From positions 62,001-126,000 of the forward strand of contig JAEYDL010000002.1 of the NCBI GenBank assembly GCA_023403845.1: a stretch of DNA of 64,000 nt. The letters are read 5' to 3'. A program made the translations under genes and the position numbers. The notes below the pieces were generated by a model. It worked only from the letters and a program-made list of their open reading frames with translations, searched no databases and was not told the origin of the DNA. Source of the DNA: Pseudomonadota bacterium (lineage in GTDB: Bacteria > Desulfobacterota > Desulfovibrionia > Desulfovibrionales > Desulfovibrionaceae). The first letter of the stretch is position 1; each line of letters begins with the position of its first letter. This document shows positions 17,243-25,979 of the stretch, one piece after another.

Positions 17243-19461
17243 CGCAACTGAAACTTACGTCGCCCGGCGATGAAGTGGAAATCAGGGGGACTCTGGAACG
17301 CGTCGTCTTTCATAACGACGACAACGGATACACCGTATTTCGAGTTCGCCCGGACGGCAAGGATGAAATAGATCTTGTGACGGCGACCGGCTATATGGGA
17401 AGTCCACAGATCGGAGCCTCCCTGCTGGTCAGGGGACGTTGGGTAAACAACCCCCGTTTTGGGCGTCAGCTGCAGATGAGTTCCTTCGAGAGCATCCTTC
17501 CCGCTACGGTTGAAGGCATCAAACTCTATCTTTCTTCCGGACTCATCAAGGGGATCGGCAAACGGATAGCCGAGCGGATCGTCAAGAAGTTCGGTGAGGA
17601 TACCTTGAGGATCTTTGATGAAGAGCCGGAAAAACTACTTGAAATTTCTGGTATTTCAGCGTCAAAGCTGGAACAGATGCTGGATTGTTGGAGAGAACAT
17701 CAGGGGGTCCGCGCGCTGGTCCAGTTTCTGCAGCCGCACGGCATCGGCGCCTCTTTCGCCGTGCGCATATACAAGCACTACGGCCCGCAGGCTCTGGCCG
17801 TAGTCCGGGAAAATCCGTATCGACTGGCGATGGATATCCGCGGCATCGGTTTCCTGACGGCGGACTCGCTGGCGGCGAAGCTGGGATTCGAACGGGAACA
17901 CCCGCTGCGGATTCAGGCCGGGACGCTTTATACTTTGCTCAAGCAAGTCGATGACGGTCATGTCTATTTCCCGCGCCGCCTGCTTGTGGAACAGGCCTGC
18001 GCTCAGCTGGGTACGGGACCGGAACTGGTCGAGGAGGCCATTGACGTTCTGGTTCAGGAAGAGCGTGTCATTCTTGAGGATCTGGATGGAGAGGTCGGCA
18101 TCTACCTGACTCGTTTCCATCATTATGAATCACAGATTGCTTTTTATCTTAATAGGATATTGGCGTCACCCAAGTCCGTGCGCTTCCCCGCGTCCGAGGA
18201 ACTGGTGCGCCGTGTGGTGGACAGGCTGGGAATCACGCTGGCCGAAGAGCAGCTCAAGGCCATTCGTACAGCCACTGTCTCCAAGGTCATGATTTTGACT
18301 GGAGGACCGGGTACAGGAAAGACGACGATACTGAATGCCATTATTCAGGTTTTCGCCGAAAACCGGGCCAAGATTCTGCTGGCCGCGCCCACAGGGCGGG
18401 CTGCCAAACGCATGTCCGAAGCCTGTGGACGCGAGGCGCGGACCATTCATCGACTTCTTGAGTACACCCCGAAAGAGGATGGTTTCGCCCGTAACGAGGA
18501 TAACCCTCTGGCCTGCGGCCTGCTGGTTGTGGATGAGGCGTCCATGATGGACACCATGCTGGCGTATCATTTGCTGAAGGCCGCTCCGCTGGGAGCCACG
18601 ATTATTTTCGTAGGCGACGTTCATCAGTTGCCTTCCGTGGGGCCGGGAAACGTGCTTGGCGATTTGATAGCCTCCGGAGCAATGCCTGTAGTCGAGCTTG
18701 TGGAAGTTTTTCGGCAGGCTGCGGAAAGCGAGATCGTATGCAACGCACACCTGATCAACCGGGGCGAGATCCCCCGGCTGGAGTCGTCGAAAGACAGGCT
18801 TTCCGATTTCTATTTCATGCGTCAGGAAGATCCGGAACGTGTCGCCGACATTATCGTCGATCTTGTCAAAAATCATATTCCACGGCGATTTGGACTTGAT
18901 CCAGTGGATGACGTTCAGGTTCTTGCCCCCATGCACAAGGGGACCGTAGGGGCGGCAAATCTGAATACCCGTTTGCAACAGGCTCTGAATCCGGCGACGG
19001 AAGCTCTGCAACGCGGCGAACGATTTTACCGTCTCGGCGACAAGGTCATGCAGATACGGAACAATTACGAAAAGGACGTCTACAACGGTGATATCGGGCG
19101 CATCTCTTCCGTGGATACGCAGGAAAAATGCCTTGTGGTCAGATATGACGACAGGATGGTCGGATATGACTGGGAGGAGCTTGACGAGATCGTCGCCGCC
19201 TATGCCATATCCATCCACAAGTCACAGGGTTCCGAATATCCGGCGGTGGTGATTCCCATCATGGTCCAGCATTACATGCTCCTGCAGCGCAATCTTATCT
19301 ATACGGGAGTTACCAGGGGTAAACGGCTCGTCGTGCTGGTAGGAGAACCGCGCGCTCTTGCCATGGCCATCAAAAACAACAGAATGCAGAAGCGATTTAC
19401 CTGGCTGGCACATCGGCTGGGAGCTTCTTCTGCCGTTGTTTTGGAGGAGGCAGATCAATGA
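17239..19461 (+). CDS. recD2: RecD2-type ATP-dependent 5'-3' DNA helicase
   Basis: A 740-residue helicase of the RecD2 (long RecD-like, RecBC-independent) group, involved in DNA repair and fork processing. The N-terminal OB-like region is followed by helix-hairpin-helix repeats around 95-210 (IKGIGKRIAERIVKKFGE; ISGISASKLEQML). Helicase motifs: GGPGTGKTT near 355, VVDEASMMD near 430, GDVHQLPSVGPG, and the C-terminal SIHKSQGSEYPAVV near 657. It overlaps aroC at its start and the next gene at its stop by 4 bases each, so the three genes form one operon. Confidence 0.94.
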   Translation: MTQLKLTSPGDEVEIRGTLERVVFHNDDNGYTVFRVRPDGKDEIDLVTATGYMGSPQIGASLLVRGRWVNNPRFGRQLQMSSFESILPATVEGIKLYLSSGLIKGIGKRIAERIVKKFGEDTLRIFDEEPEKLLEISGISASKLEQMLDCWREHQGVRALVQFLQPHGIGASFAVRIYKHYGPQALAVVRENPYRLAMDIRGIGFLTADSLAAKLGFEREHPLRIQAGTLYTLLKQVDDGHVYFPRRLLVEQACAQLGTGPELVEEAIDVLVQEERVILEDLDGEVGIYLTRFHHYESQIAFYLNRILASPKSVRFPASEELVRRVVDRLGITLAEEQLKAIRTATVSKVMILTGGPGTGKTTILNAIIQVFAENRAKILLAAPTGRAAKRMSEACGREARTIHRLLEYTPKEDGFARNEDNPLACGLLVVDEASMMDTMLAYHLLKAAPLGATIIFVGDVHQLPSVGPGNVLGDLIASGAMPVVELVEVFRQAAESEIVCNAHLINRGEIPRLESSKDRLSDFYFMRQEDPERVADIIVDLVKNHIPRRFGLDPVDDVQVLAPMHKGTVGAANLNTRLQQALNPATEALQRGERFYRLGDKVMQIRNNYEKDVYNGDIGRISSVDTQEKCLVVRYDDRMVGYDWEELDEIVAAYAISIHKSQGSEYPAVVIPIMVQHYMLLQRNLIYTGVTRGKRLVVLVGEPRALAMAIKNNRMQKRFTWLAHRLGASSAVVLEEADQ

Positions 19462-20828
19462 AGAACGGAAGTGAACGAGGCCGCGGACTCTGGTTATTGA
19501 TTGCAATTCTTGCCTTGCTTGGAGGATGTGCCGGAAACAGGAACATGCCCGTTCCGCATGATCCAGCTTCGTCTGGGATGATTGAGGACCTGCGTCGCCT
19601 GCCGCAGGACCTTCAGGCCTATGTCTGTCCGGATGGAGGAGAGGACTTGTTATCCGCCGACCGGCAGGCCGACATGAATGCAAGATTCGACAAGCTGTAT
19701 TTTGGTCCGTGGCATGCCGCGCGCGTTTCGGTCAAGCCCTCCGAGGCTTTTGCCATATTCGGGGGCGCAAAGGGGGCGAGCATGCCGCGCGGTTGGGCAG
19801 AGAACCTGTTGCCCTGGACCCGGCAGAACTGGGACAGGCTGGTTGCCAACGCGGCCCGAGAATCTTTTCCTTCCAGACTGGATCGGGGAATCACCGTACA
19901 AGCCACAGTGCTGCGGGAAGCCCCTACCTTCAGACCTCGGTTCGGAAACCCGCTGAAGGCCGGCGAGGGGTTCCCCTTCGATATGTTCATGTATTCCAGC
20001 CTGCCTGCCGGAATGCCCGTTCTGATCGTGCATACGTCGACGGATGGCGCCTGGGCATATGTAGAAACGGCACTCGTCGCCGGGTGGGTTCCTGCCGTCG
20101 ACGTGGCAATGACTGATGCCGTTTTCCGCAGGCGTTTTGAAGAGGGAGAACATGCGGTGGTCCTGCAGGACGGTGTTCCCCTGCGCGATGGAGAGGGGCG
20201 TTTTATGTGTATGGGAAATGTGGGAACCCTGCTGCCTCTTGTTGCTCTGGGGAAGGATTCCGCAACACTGCTGGTACCCGCAAGGGATACGCAGGGAAAT
20301 GCCGTCCCCAGACTGGTGACCGTTCCGGCAGCCTCCATCGCCCGTAAACCGATGCCGTTGACGGAAGAGGCTCTGGCGCGGATTGGAAACGGCATGCTGG
20401 GGCAGCCCTATGGCTGGGGCGGGGAGTTCGGGAATCGTGATTGTTCCCAGATGCTGCGGGATCTGTTCATCCCCTTCGGGGTATGGTTGCCGCGCAATTC
20501 GTCGGCTCAGGCCAGAAGCTGGGATTTCCAGAATTTTTCCGAACTTTCGCCGGCGGCCAAGGAACGGATGATTCTTGAGCGGGGTAAACCGTTCGCCACG
20601 CTGCTCTGGTTACCCGGACATATTGCCCTGTATCTTGGAGAATATGGGGGGAAGGCCGTCATGTTCCATAATATTTGGGGATTACGCACGGAACGGCAGG
20701 GCAGGGAAGGGCGTTACATTATTGGACAGGCTGTCGTCACCTCGCTGCGCCCAGGCAGGGAACTTTCGCATGTTCAGGACCGGGATGGACTGGTGTCCCG
20801 CATGCGGGGGATGAGCGTTCTGCGTTGA
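19458..20828 (+). CDS. SH3b/NlpC-P60 lipoprotein, gamma-D-glutamyl-L-diamino-acid endopeptidase-like
   Basis: A 456-residue cell-wall peptidase with a lipoprotein signal (lipobox LLGGC, C24). An N-terminal NlpC/P60-associated region and two SH3b segments (about 100-300) precede the C40 peptidase domain. Catalytic residues visible are C329 (NRDCSQ), H388 (GHIALYLG) and H404 (HNIW). The layout matches the structurally characterised Desulfovibrio vulgaris family, which cleaves stem peptides between D-Glu and diaminopimelate. It should act at the periplasmic face, in murein turnover or recycling. GGAGGAGG lies upstream, inside the recD2 end. Confidence 0.9.
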   Translation: MKNGSERGRGLWLLIAILALLGGCAGNRNMPVPHDPASSGMIEDLRRLPQDLQAYVCPDGGEDLLSADRQADMNARFDKLYFGPWHAARVSVKPSEAFAIFGGAKGASMPRGWAENLLPWTRQNWDRLVANAARESFPSRLDRGITVQATVLREAPTFRPRFGNPLKAGEGFPFDMFMYSSLPAGMPVLIVHTSTDGAWAYVETALVAGWVPAVDVAMTDAVFRRRFEEGEHAVVLQDGVPLRDGEGRFMCMGNVGTLLPLVALGKDSATLLVPARDTQGNAVPRLVTVPAASIARKPMPLTEEALARIGNGMLGQPYGWGGEFGNRDCSQMLRDLFIPFGVWLPRNSSAQARSWDFQNFSELSPAAKERMILERGKPFATLLWLPGHIALYLGEYGGKAVMFHNIWGLRTERQGREGRYIIGQAVVTSLRPGRELSHVQDRDGLVSRMRGMSVLR

Positions 20829-20901
20829 GTTTTCCATCCATACCATGTCGAAATATTGTTTAAGGTGGCCACGACGTCCATAGATGACGACACAATGAAG
20901 A

Positions 20902-20943
20902 CAAAAAATCCCCGCGCGACCTGTAATGGATCAAGCGGGGATT
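20902..20943 (-). terminator. Terminator of the efp-ftsK-lolA operon
   Basis: AATCCCCGC (20907-20915) and GCGGGGATT (20935-20943) form the stem. Read on the minus strand, the hairpin is followed by a T-run (A6 at 20903-20908 on the plus strand). It lies 26 bases beyond the lolA stop. Confidence 0.75.
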
Positions 20944-20968
20944 TGCTGGTTCCGGAAAAGCTTATCCG

Positions 20969-21646
20969 CTACTTGAGAAGAGGACGTTCCGGAGCCGTCT
21001 GACTGGTCAGATCTTCTATGGAAATCCCCTTGGGCGGTGTGAACTGAAAAGCGCCGGCAGGGATGGGAGCATCGGGAGTCAGCGAATTCAGTGTCACTTC
21101 ATTGGTATTGCCGTAAAAATCCAGAATCTGCGCTTTTCTGATCAGGTTACTGTCCTTGTCCACCCATATGACGGCCTCGACCATCTGCGTGGATGGTTCC
21201 CTGGGGTAAAGGCGCAGGACGGCCATACCGTTTTCATCCTTTTCAGATTCGATGGAAAAGTCGACATCCAGCCGAGTCTGTCCCGTGATGACCTGCAGGA
21301 CGGAGCGGGAATCTCGCACCACTTCAGGGGAGTAGCGATAGGCCACTTCCTCATCCGGCAGATAGTCCCAGACTTCCTTTTCTGAAACGACAAGCAGTTC
21401 GGTATCAGGCTTTTGCGTTTCCCAGCGAATGCGCAGAGGCTTCTGAAAGAGCAGATTGCCATTGCGAGTTTCCTCAGAACCGCTTTCCTGATGAACGAGA
21501 CGCTGGGTAAAGGTTGCGCTGAACGCTCCCATGGATTCATAGGTTTTCTGAATCGCTTCAGACAGGGACGGGGCGGCATTTGCTGCGCCGGAAGAAAGAA
21601 ACAGTACCCCGGCCATGATGATTGCAATGATTGTAAGAAGACGCAT
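20969..21646 (-). CDS. lolA: Outer-membrane lipoprotein carrier protein LolA
   Basis: A 225-residue periplasmic chaperone that carries lipoproteins from LolCDE to the outer membrane. It has a signal peptide ending ANA near residue 24. The mature fold shows the LolA pattern: FSATFTQ, GNLLFQKPLRIRWE, VVSEKEVWDYLPDEEVAY and PREPSTQMVEAVIWVDKDSNLI. The start at 21646 has AAGGAAAC upstream. The ATG five codons earlier (MKETS) overlaps that RBS and is less likely. It is the last gene of efp-ftsK-lolA, 22 bases after ftsK. Confidence 0.92.
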   Translation of the reverse strand: MRLLTIIAIIMAGVLFLSSGAANAAPSLSEAIQKTYESMGAFSATFTQRLVHQESGSEETRNGNLLFQKPLRIRWETQKPDTELLVVSEKEVWDYLPDEEVAYRYSPEVVRDSRSVLQVITGQTRLDVDFSIESEKDENGMAVLRLYPREPSTQMVEAVIWVDKDSNLIRKAQILDFYGNTNEVTLNSLTPDAPIPAGAFQFTPPKGISIEDLTSQTAPERPLLK

Positions 21647-21668
21647 GGAAGTTTCCTTCATGAGAGTT

Positions 21669-24215
21669 TTAGTCCGTCCGAACCTGACGCGCCTTGTTGG
21701 CGCGGGAGGCCGGAGGAAGAATGCCGTCCTGCTCCATACGTTCGACAAAGCGGGCGGCCTTGTTGAATCCGATGCGGAAACGTCGTTGTAGCAGAGAGAT
21801 GGACATGCGTCCTTGTTCCTGCACAAAAGCGACGGCCTCGGCGTACAGAGCTTCTTCCTCGCTGGAAACGCTTCCGGAAGAGATTGCTCCGGCCTTTGCC
21901 GGTTCCGCGACGGAAGCACCCCATTCGGAAAAATCGACTTCATATTGGGGAGCCTTCTGACGTTTCCAATAATCCACGACGGCCTGCACTTCCTCGTCGG
22001 TGACAAAGGGACCGTGCAGGCGCTGCAGCTTGCCTCCCGTGGGCTTGAAGAGCATATCGCCCTTGCCCAGAAGCTGTTCGGCTCCGGCTGTATCAAGAAT
22101 AGTGCGGGAGTCGTACTTGTTGGCTACCTGAAACGAGATTCGGCATGGGAAGTTGGCTTTGATGAGTCCGGTGACTACGTCCACGCTGGGCCGCTGCGTC
22201 GCGACGATCAGGTGGATGCCTGCAGCGCGGGCCAGCTGGGCCAGGCGGACGATGCAGCCTTCCACGTCCTTTCCTGCGGTCAACATGAGGTCAGCCAGCT
22301 CGTCAATGACGATGACGAGATAGGGCATCGGTTTCAGATCCGCGAACTGAGGTGGCACTTCCGGGCCGAAGGATTCCAGTTTCTTGTTGTAGTCCTTTAT
22401 GTTCTTGACGCCGAAGCGGGCAAGGCAGTCGTAGCGCTGATCCATTTCGTGGACAGCCCAGTCGAGTGCTGTCTTGGCCAGAGACGTCTCCGTAACCACA
22501 GGGTGCACAAGGTGTGGCAGGTCTGCATACATGGCCATTTCCACACGTTTGGGGTCCACAAGCATCAGTTTCACGTCATCGGGAGATGCCTTGTAGAGGA
22601 AACTGACCAGAATTGAGTTGAGGCAGACGCTCTTGCCCGATCCTGTAGTGCCGGCAACCAGAACGTGCGGCATGGTGGCAAGGTCGCGAACGGCGGGACG
22701 GCCTTCGATATCCTTGCCCAGTGCCATAGTTAGCAGCGATGACGAACTTCGGAACGCGTCGGACTGGACCAGCGCACGGAAGTTGACCGTAGAGCGTTTT
22801 ACATTGGGAATTTCCACGCCTACGGTATCGCTTCCCGGAACTGGGGCCTGAATGCGAATGGCCTCGGCCTTGAGGCTCCGGGCCAGATCGTCGGTCAGGT
22901 TGGTGAAGCGACCGACCCGAACGCCGGGAGCCGGGCGTATTTCGAACAGTGTGATCACCGGACCGGGCGTTACCTTGACGAGTTCGCCCTGAATATTGAA
23001 CTCTCCGAGGCAGGTCATCAGACCCTCGCTCTGCGCGGCCAGCACGGCGGGAGACGGCAGAGAGTCGCTTTCCTGAGGTTGCTGAAGCAGGTCAAGGGGC
23101 GGCATCGGATATTTCCGCTTGTGCAGAACTGGAGGCTGGGGGATGGACGCCGTAACCTGTTCCCGAGGGGGTGTCGTCTGGGGCTGAGTCGCGGGCGTAA
23201 CCTCAGAAGATCGCTGCGGGGCCGGGGCATTCGGGGTGGCCGGTGCAGGAATCGGCTCCTCTGCCTCGGGCTTCGGGGGCGTCCGGTCGCCGGTTTCTTG
23301 CGGGGCGTCAAAGTCAAATTTCAGTTCAAGAGGGGACGCATTCGTTTCTGAAGTCGCGTCTCCGGGCTTTTTTTCGGGAGCCGTGAGCGAGAGCAACGCG
23401 GCAAGATTAAACGTCCGTTTTTTCTTTTCGGACTCTGTCTGTCCCATGTTTCGTTCCGGAGTGTCGTTTTGGGGAGACAGAGTCAGGGGAGGATCGACTA
23501 CAGGGGGGACCGGTTCCTTATGCAATTCAAAAAGAGGAATGACGTCGACAGACTCCGTCGTTTCTTCCGCATCCTTTCCCTGTTCTTTTTTGCGGGAAAA
23601 AGGCATTTGAGACATGAAAACGCGGGATTTCACAGTGGCGAAGGATTTCGAAACTGATTCCCATGATTTCAACCGGTCGCCGAACAAGGGCTGAACAGTG
23701 GCCCAGCCTTTGCGGATGAGACCGAGCCATTCGATGCCAAAGGCCAGCTCCAGAGAAATGAACAACAGAAACAGCCAGATCAGAGTAGCGCCCACGGGGT
23801 TGAAGAGCGCGGTGAATTCCCTGTACAGGGCCATGCCAAGCATGCCGCCGCCCCGGACGTCGCCTATGCCGAGATTCCAGGCTGCGCCAAGGGACACGAG
23901 GCACGCGGCCAGCAAAACGAAGCCGCACCACCGCCACCAGGGCATGGTGAACCAGGTGGAGACGAATCCCGCTCCCCATGCGATGAACACCGCGGGCCAG
24001 ACGAAGGCCGACAGGCCGAAGATGTCGACAAGCAATCCGCTGATGTAGGCGCCGAACAATCCCGCGTTGTTCTTTATCGCGGTGGCGTTGCTTACAGCAT
24101 GGTTGAGACTGGGATCGTTCTGATTGAACGAAACGAGGCTCAGGAGGACCAAAAGTCCCCAGAAAATGAGGAAGAGCCCGAACAGTTCCCGGGTTATTTT
24201 CCGTCCGTCCGTAAT
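21669..24215 (-). CDS. ftsK: DNA translocase FtsK, probable ATT start
   Basis: A chromosome-segregation translocase with four N-terminal membrane spans, a Pro-rich linker (about residues 230-390), the ATPase core with GTTGSGKS near 522 and a C-terminal gamma winged helix (RRFRIGFNKAARFVERME) that reads KOPS sites. The conserved first segment, RELFGLFLIFWGLLVLLSL, lies upstream of the first TTG at 24152. Its frame is closed by a TGA at 24240-24242, and no ATG, GTG or TTG occurs between. GGGGGAGG at about 24221-24228 places ATT (24213-24215) or ACG (24210-24212) as initiator. I annotate ATT, giving 848 residues. A base error near the start would be the alternative. Confidence 0.88.
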   Translation of the reverse strand: MTDGRKITRELFGLFLIFWGLLVLLSLVSFNQNDPSLNHAVSNATAIKNNAGLFGAYISGLLVDIFGLSAFVWPAVFIAWGAGFVSTWFTMPWWRWCGFVLLAACLVSLGAAWNLGIGDVRGGGMLGMALYREFTALFNPVGATLIWLFLLFISLELAFGIEWLGLIRKGWATVQPLFGDRLKSWESVSKSFATVKSRVFMSQMPFSRKKEQGKDAEETTESVDVIPLFELHKEPVPPVVDPPLTLSPQNDTPERNMGQTESEKKKRTFNLAALLSLTAPEKKPGDATSETNASPLELKFDFDAPQETGDRTPPKPEAEEPIPAPATPNAPAPQRSSEVTPATQPQTTPPREQVTASIPQPPVLHKRKYPMPPLDLLQQPQESDSLPSPAVLAAQSEGLMTCLGEFNIQGELVKVTPGPVITLFEIRPAPGVRVGRFTNLTDDLARSLKAEAIRIQAPVPGSDTVGVEIPNVKRSTVNFRALVQSDAFRSSSSLLTMALGKDIEGRPAVRDLATMPHVLVAGTTGSGKSVCLNSILVSFLYKASPDDVKLMLVDPKRVEMAMYADLPHLVHPVVTETSLAKTALDWAVHEMDQRYDCLARFGVKNIKDYNKKLESFGPEVPPQFADLKPMPYLVIVIDELADLMLTAGKDVEGCIVRLAQLARAAGIHLIVATQRPSVDVVTGLIKANFPCRISFQVANKYDSRTILDTAGAEQLLGKGDMLFKPTGGKLQRLHGPFVTDEEVQAVVDYWKRQKAPQYEVDFSEWGASVAEPAKAGAISSGSVSSEEEALYAEAVAFVQEQGRMSISLLQRRFRIGFNKAARFVERMEQDGILPPASRANKARQVRTD

Positions 24216-24249
24216 GATAGCCTCCCCCGGAATATCCGGTCATCACACG

Positions 24250-24320
24250 CCGATCCGATGCAGGAGGATCGGTCTTTCGGTCTCTTGGGATGGGAGCCCG
24301 CTCCGGTTGGGGGAGCGGGC
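24250..24320 (-). other. Two hairpins in the efp-ftsK intercistronic leader
   Basis: GCCCGCTCC/GGAGCGGGC (24296-24304 and 24312-24320) and CCGATCC/GGATCGG (24250-24256 and 24266-24272) are perfect stems. They sit between the efp stop and the ftsK Shine-Dalgarno. Neither is followed by a T-run on the minus strand, so RNA processing or translational control of ftsK is more likely than termination. Confidence 0.45.
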
Positions 24321-24329
24321 CGCACGACG

Positions 24330-24887
24330 CTATTCGCGTCCGATATAGTCCTTGGTGCGGGTATCGACCTTCACGCGATCGCCCTTGTTCACAAAGATGG
24401 GTACCTGAATGACGACGCCGGTTTCCAGGGTAGCGGGCTTGGTCACGTTGCTGACCGTATCTCCTTTGGCTCCGGGTTCCGTGTCAACGACTTCAAGAAC
24501 GAGGGACGCAGGGATTTCGATGTCCAGAGGACGTTCGTTGTAGAGCAGAACGCGGCACTCCTGACCATCCTTGAGGAAGGCGGACTTGCCGTCAGTCACC
24601 TCTTCAGGCATGTGGAGCTGTTCATACGTCGTCATGTCCATGAAGACAAGATTCGTACCTTCGTGGTACAGGAACTGCATGTCGCGGGATTCTAGGTTGG
24701 GACGCTCTACCTTTTCCCCGGAACGGAAGGTGTTGTCCACAACGCGGCCATTGAGAATATTGCGCAGCTTGGTCCGGACCATGGCGCCGCCCTTGCCGGG
24801 CTTGAAGTGCTGGAATTCAATGATTTCAAAGGGAATTCCGTCGATTTCGATCTTGAGTCCCTTGCGGAAGTCCGTAGTGGAATACAT
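24330..24887 (-). CDS. efp: Translation elongation factor P
   Basis: A 185-residue EF-P, which relieves ribosome stalling at polyproline stretches. It starts MYSTTDFRKGLKIEIDG. The modifiable lysine of the loop KPGKGGA is K32. The C-terminal OB domain ends with the family signature near ATLETGVVIQVPIFV and KVDTRTKDYIGRE. A GGAGG lies just upstream of the ATG. It is the first gene of efp-ftsK-lolA and has a consensus-like promoter at 25030-25058. No modification enzyme (epmA/earP) is in the window. Confidence 0.96.
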   Translation of the reverse strand: MYSTTDFRKGLKIEIDGIPFEIIEFQHFKPGKGGAMVRTKLRNILNGRVVDNTFRSGEKVERPNLESRDMQFLYHEGTNLVFMDMTTYEQLHMPEEVTDGKSAFLKDGQECRVLLYNERPLDIEIPASLVLEVVDTEPGAKGDTVSNVTKPATLETGVVIQVPIFVNKGDRVKVDTRTKDYIGRE

Positions 24888-25302
24888 GGTTGCCTCCAGA
24901 TATGATAGATGACGAAGGTTTTCTGTTTGGATTATGCCAATCCCGTTCCTTATCCAATCAATCCCGGGTTTGAAAGTTCCTGGATTGCTTTTCCCGCTGT
25001 GGCAGGATAGCCTAACACGGCAATTGACTATTGTCGAATATCAGGCCTCGCTTGTCAATATATCCCGAAGGTTCCGCCAGAAGAGAAGACTGGGCGACCG
25101 GAGTCACCATACGATGAAGTATTGGAAGATCTCTTTCGGAGGGAGCGGGAATGGATGAAGGGCAGAGAAACAGATAAAGTGATACATTCGACGAACACGG
25201 CCGGACTCGCGATTCGTTCAGTTATCAGAGGTAACGGGCGGGCGGAGAGCGCATGTTCCGGAGTGGAGCGGACAAACTGAAGCATCGGATTCGGAGATTC
25301 TC
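24888..25302. other. efp/engB divergent intergenic region
   Basis: About 415 bases without a credible gene. It holds the efp promoter on the minus strand (25030-25058). The right half should contain the engB promoter, but I found no clear -35/-10 pair there. Confidence 0.5.
25030..25058 (-). promoter_or_regulatory. Sigma-70-type promoter of efp-ftsK-lolA
   Basis: On the minus strand TTGACA (25058-25053), a 17-base spacer and GACAAT (25035-25030) form a promoter, predicting a leader of about 135 bases before efp. Confidence 0.6.
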
Positions 25303-25920
25303 ATGGCAGGACAAACCGGACAGTCTACGCTGACCCTTGTGGCCACAACATTCAACAGGGAGCAGCTCCAGGCGCAGCTGGATGCACTGGATGCGCGGAA
25401 CGCCTTCCAGATAGCTCTGGCTGGACGATCCAACGTGGGGAAGTCTTCTCTCGTGAACGCACTGGCCCGCCGCAGACAGCTTGCCAAAATCAGCGCGACT
25501 CCGGGCAAGACGCGTTCCATCAACTTTTATTGGGTGGAGCCGGACGGTTTTGCTCTCGTTGATCTTCCAGGCTATGGTTACGCTCGCTGTTCGCATGAAG
25601 AGCGACGCAGCTGGGCGAAACTGATCGAATATTACCTGACGGACAGACCTTCTCTCAAGGCATTGGCTTTGCTGCTGGATTGCCGGATTCCGCCGCAGGC
25701 CCTGGACAGGGAGCTTGCCGACTTTGCCCGGGGACATGGAATTCCGCTTCTGCCCGTGCTGACCAAAGCCGACAAATGCTCGCAGACCGAACGGGCGAAG
25801 AAGCAGCAGGAATGGAGTCTCCTTCTGGACGGCATTCGTCCTCTGGCCGTTTCGGCCAAGGAGCTGCGCGGCATTGACGCCCTGTGGGCCGCCATACGCT
25901 CGCATGTCCATGCGGAGTAA
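25303..25920 (+). CDS. engB: Ribosome-biogenesis GTP-binding protein EngB (YihA)
   Basis: A 205-residue TRAFAC GTPase required for 50S assembly. It has G1 GRSNVGKSS (residues 41-49), a G2 threonine in SATPGKTRSINF, G3 DLPGYGYA, G4 TKAD and a G5 SA motif (AVSAKE). Length and motif spacing are standard for EngB. Start ATG at 25303. It faces the convergent xerC gene about 60 bases downstream. Confidence 0.95.
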   Translation: MAGQTGQSTLTLVATTFNREQLQAQLDALDARNAFQIALAGRSNVGKSSLVNALARRRQLAKISATPGKTRSINFYWVEPDGFALVDLPGYGYARCSHEERRSWAKLIEYYLTDRPSLKALALLLDCRIPPQALDRELADFARGHGIPLLPVLTKADKCSQTERAKKQQEWSLLLDGIRPLAVSAKELRGIDALWAAIRSHVHAE

Positions 25921-25979
25921 TCTGTACGGTCAGGCAATGGGTAATGAAAGACGGCCGGACTGCCTCCGGGACGCAGATT

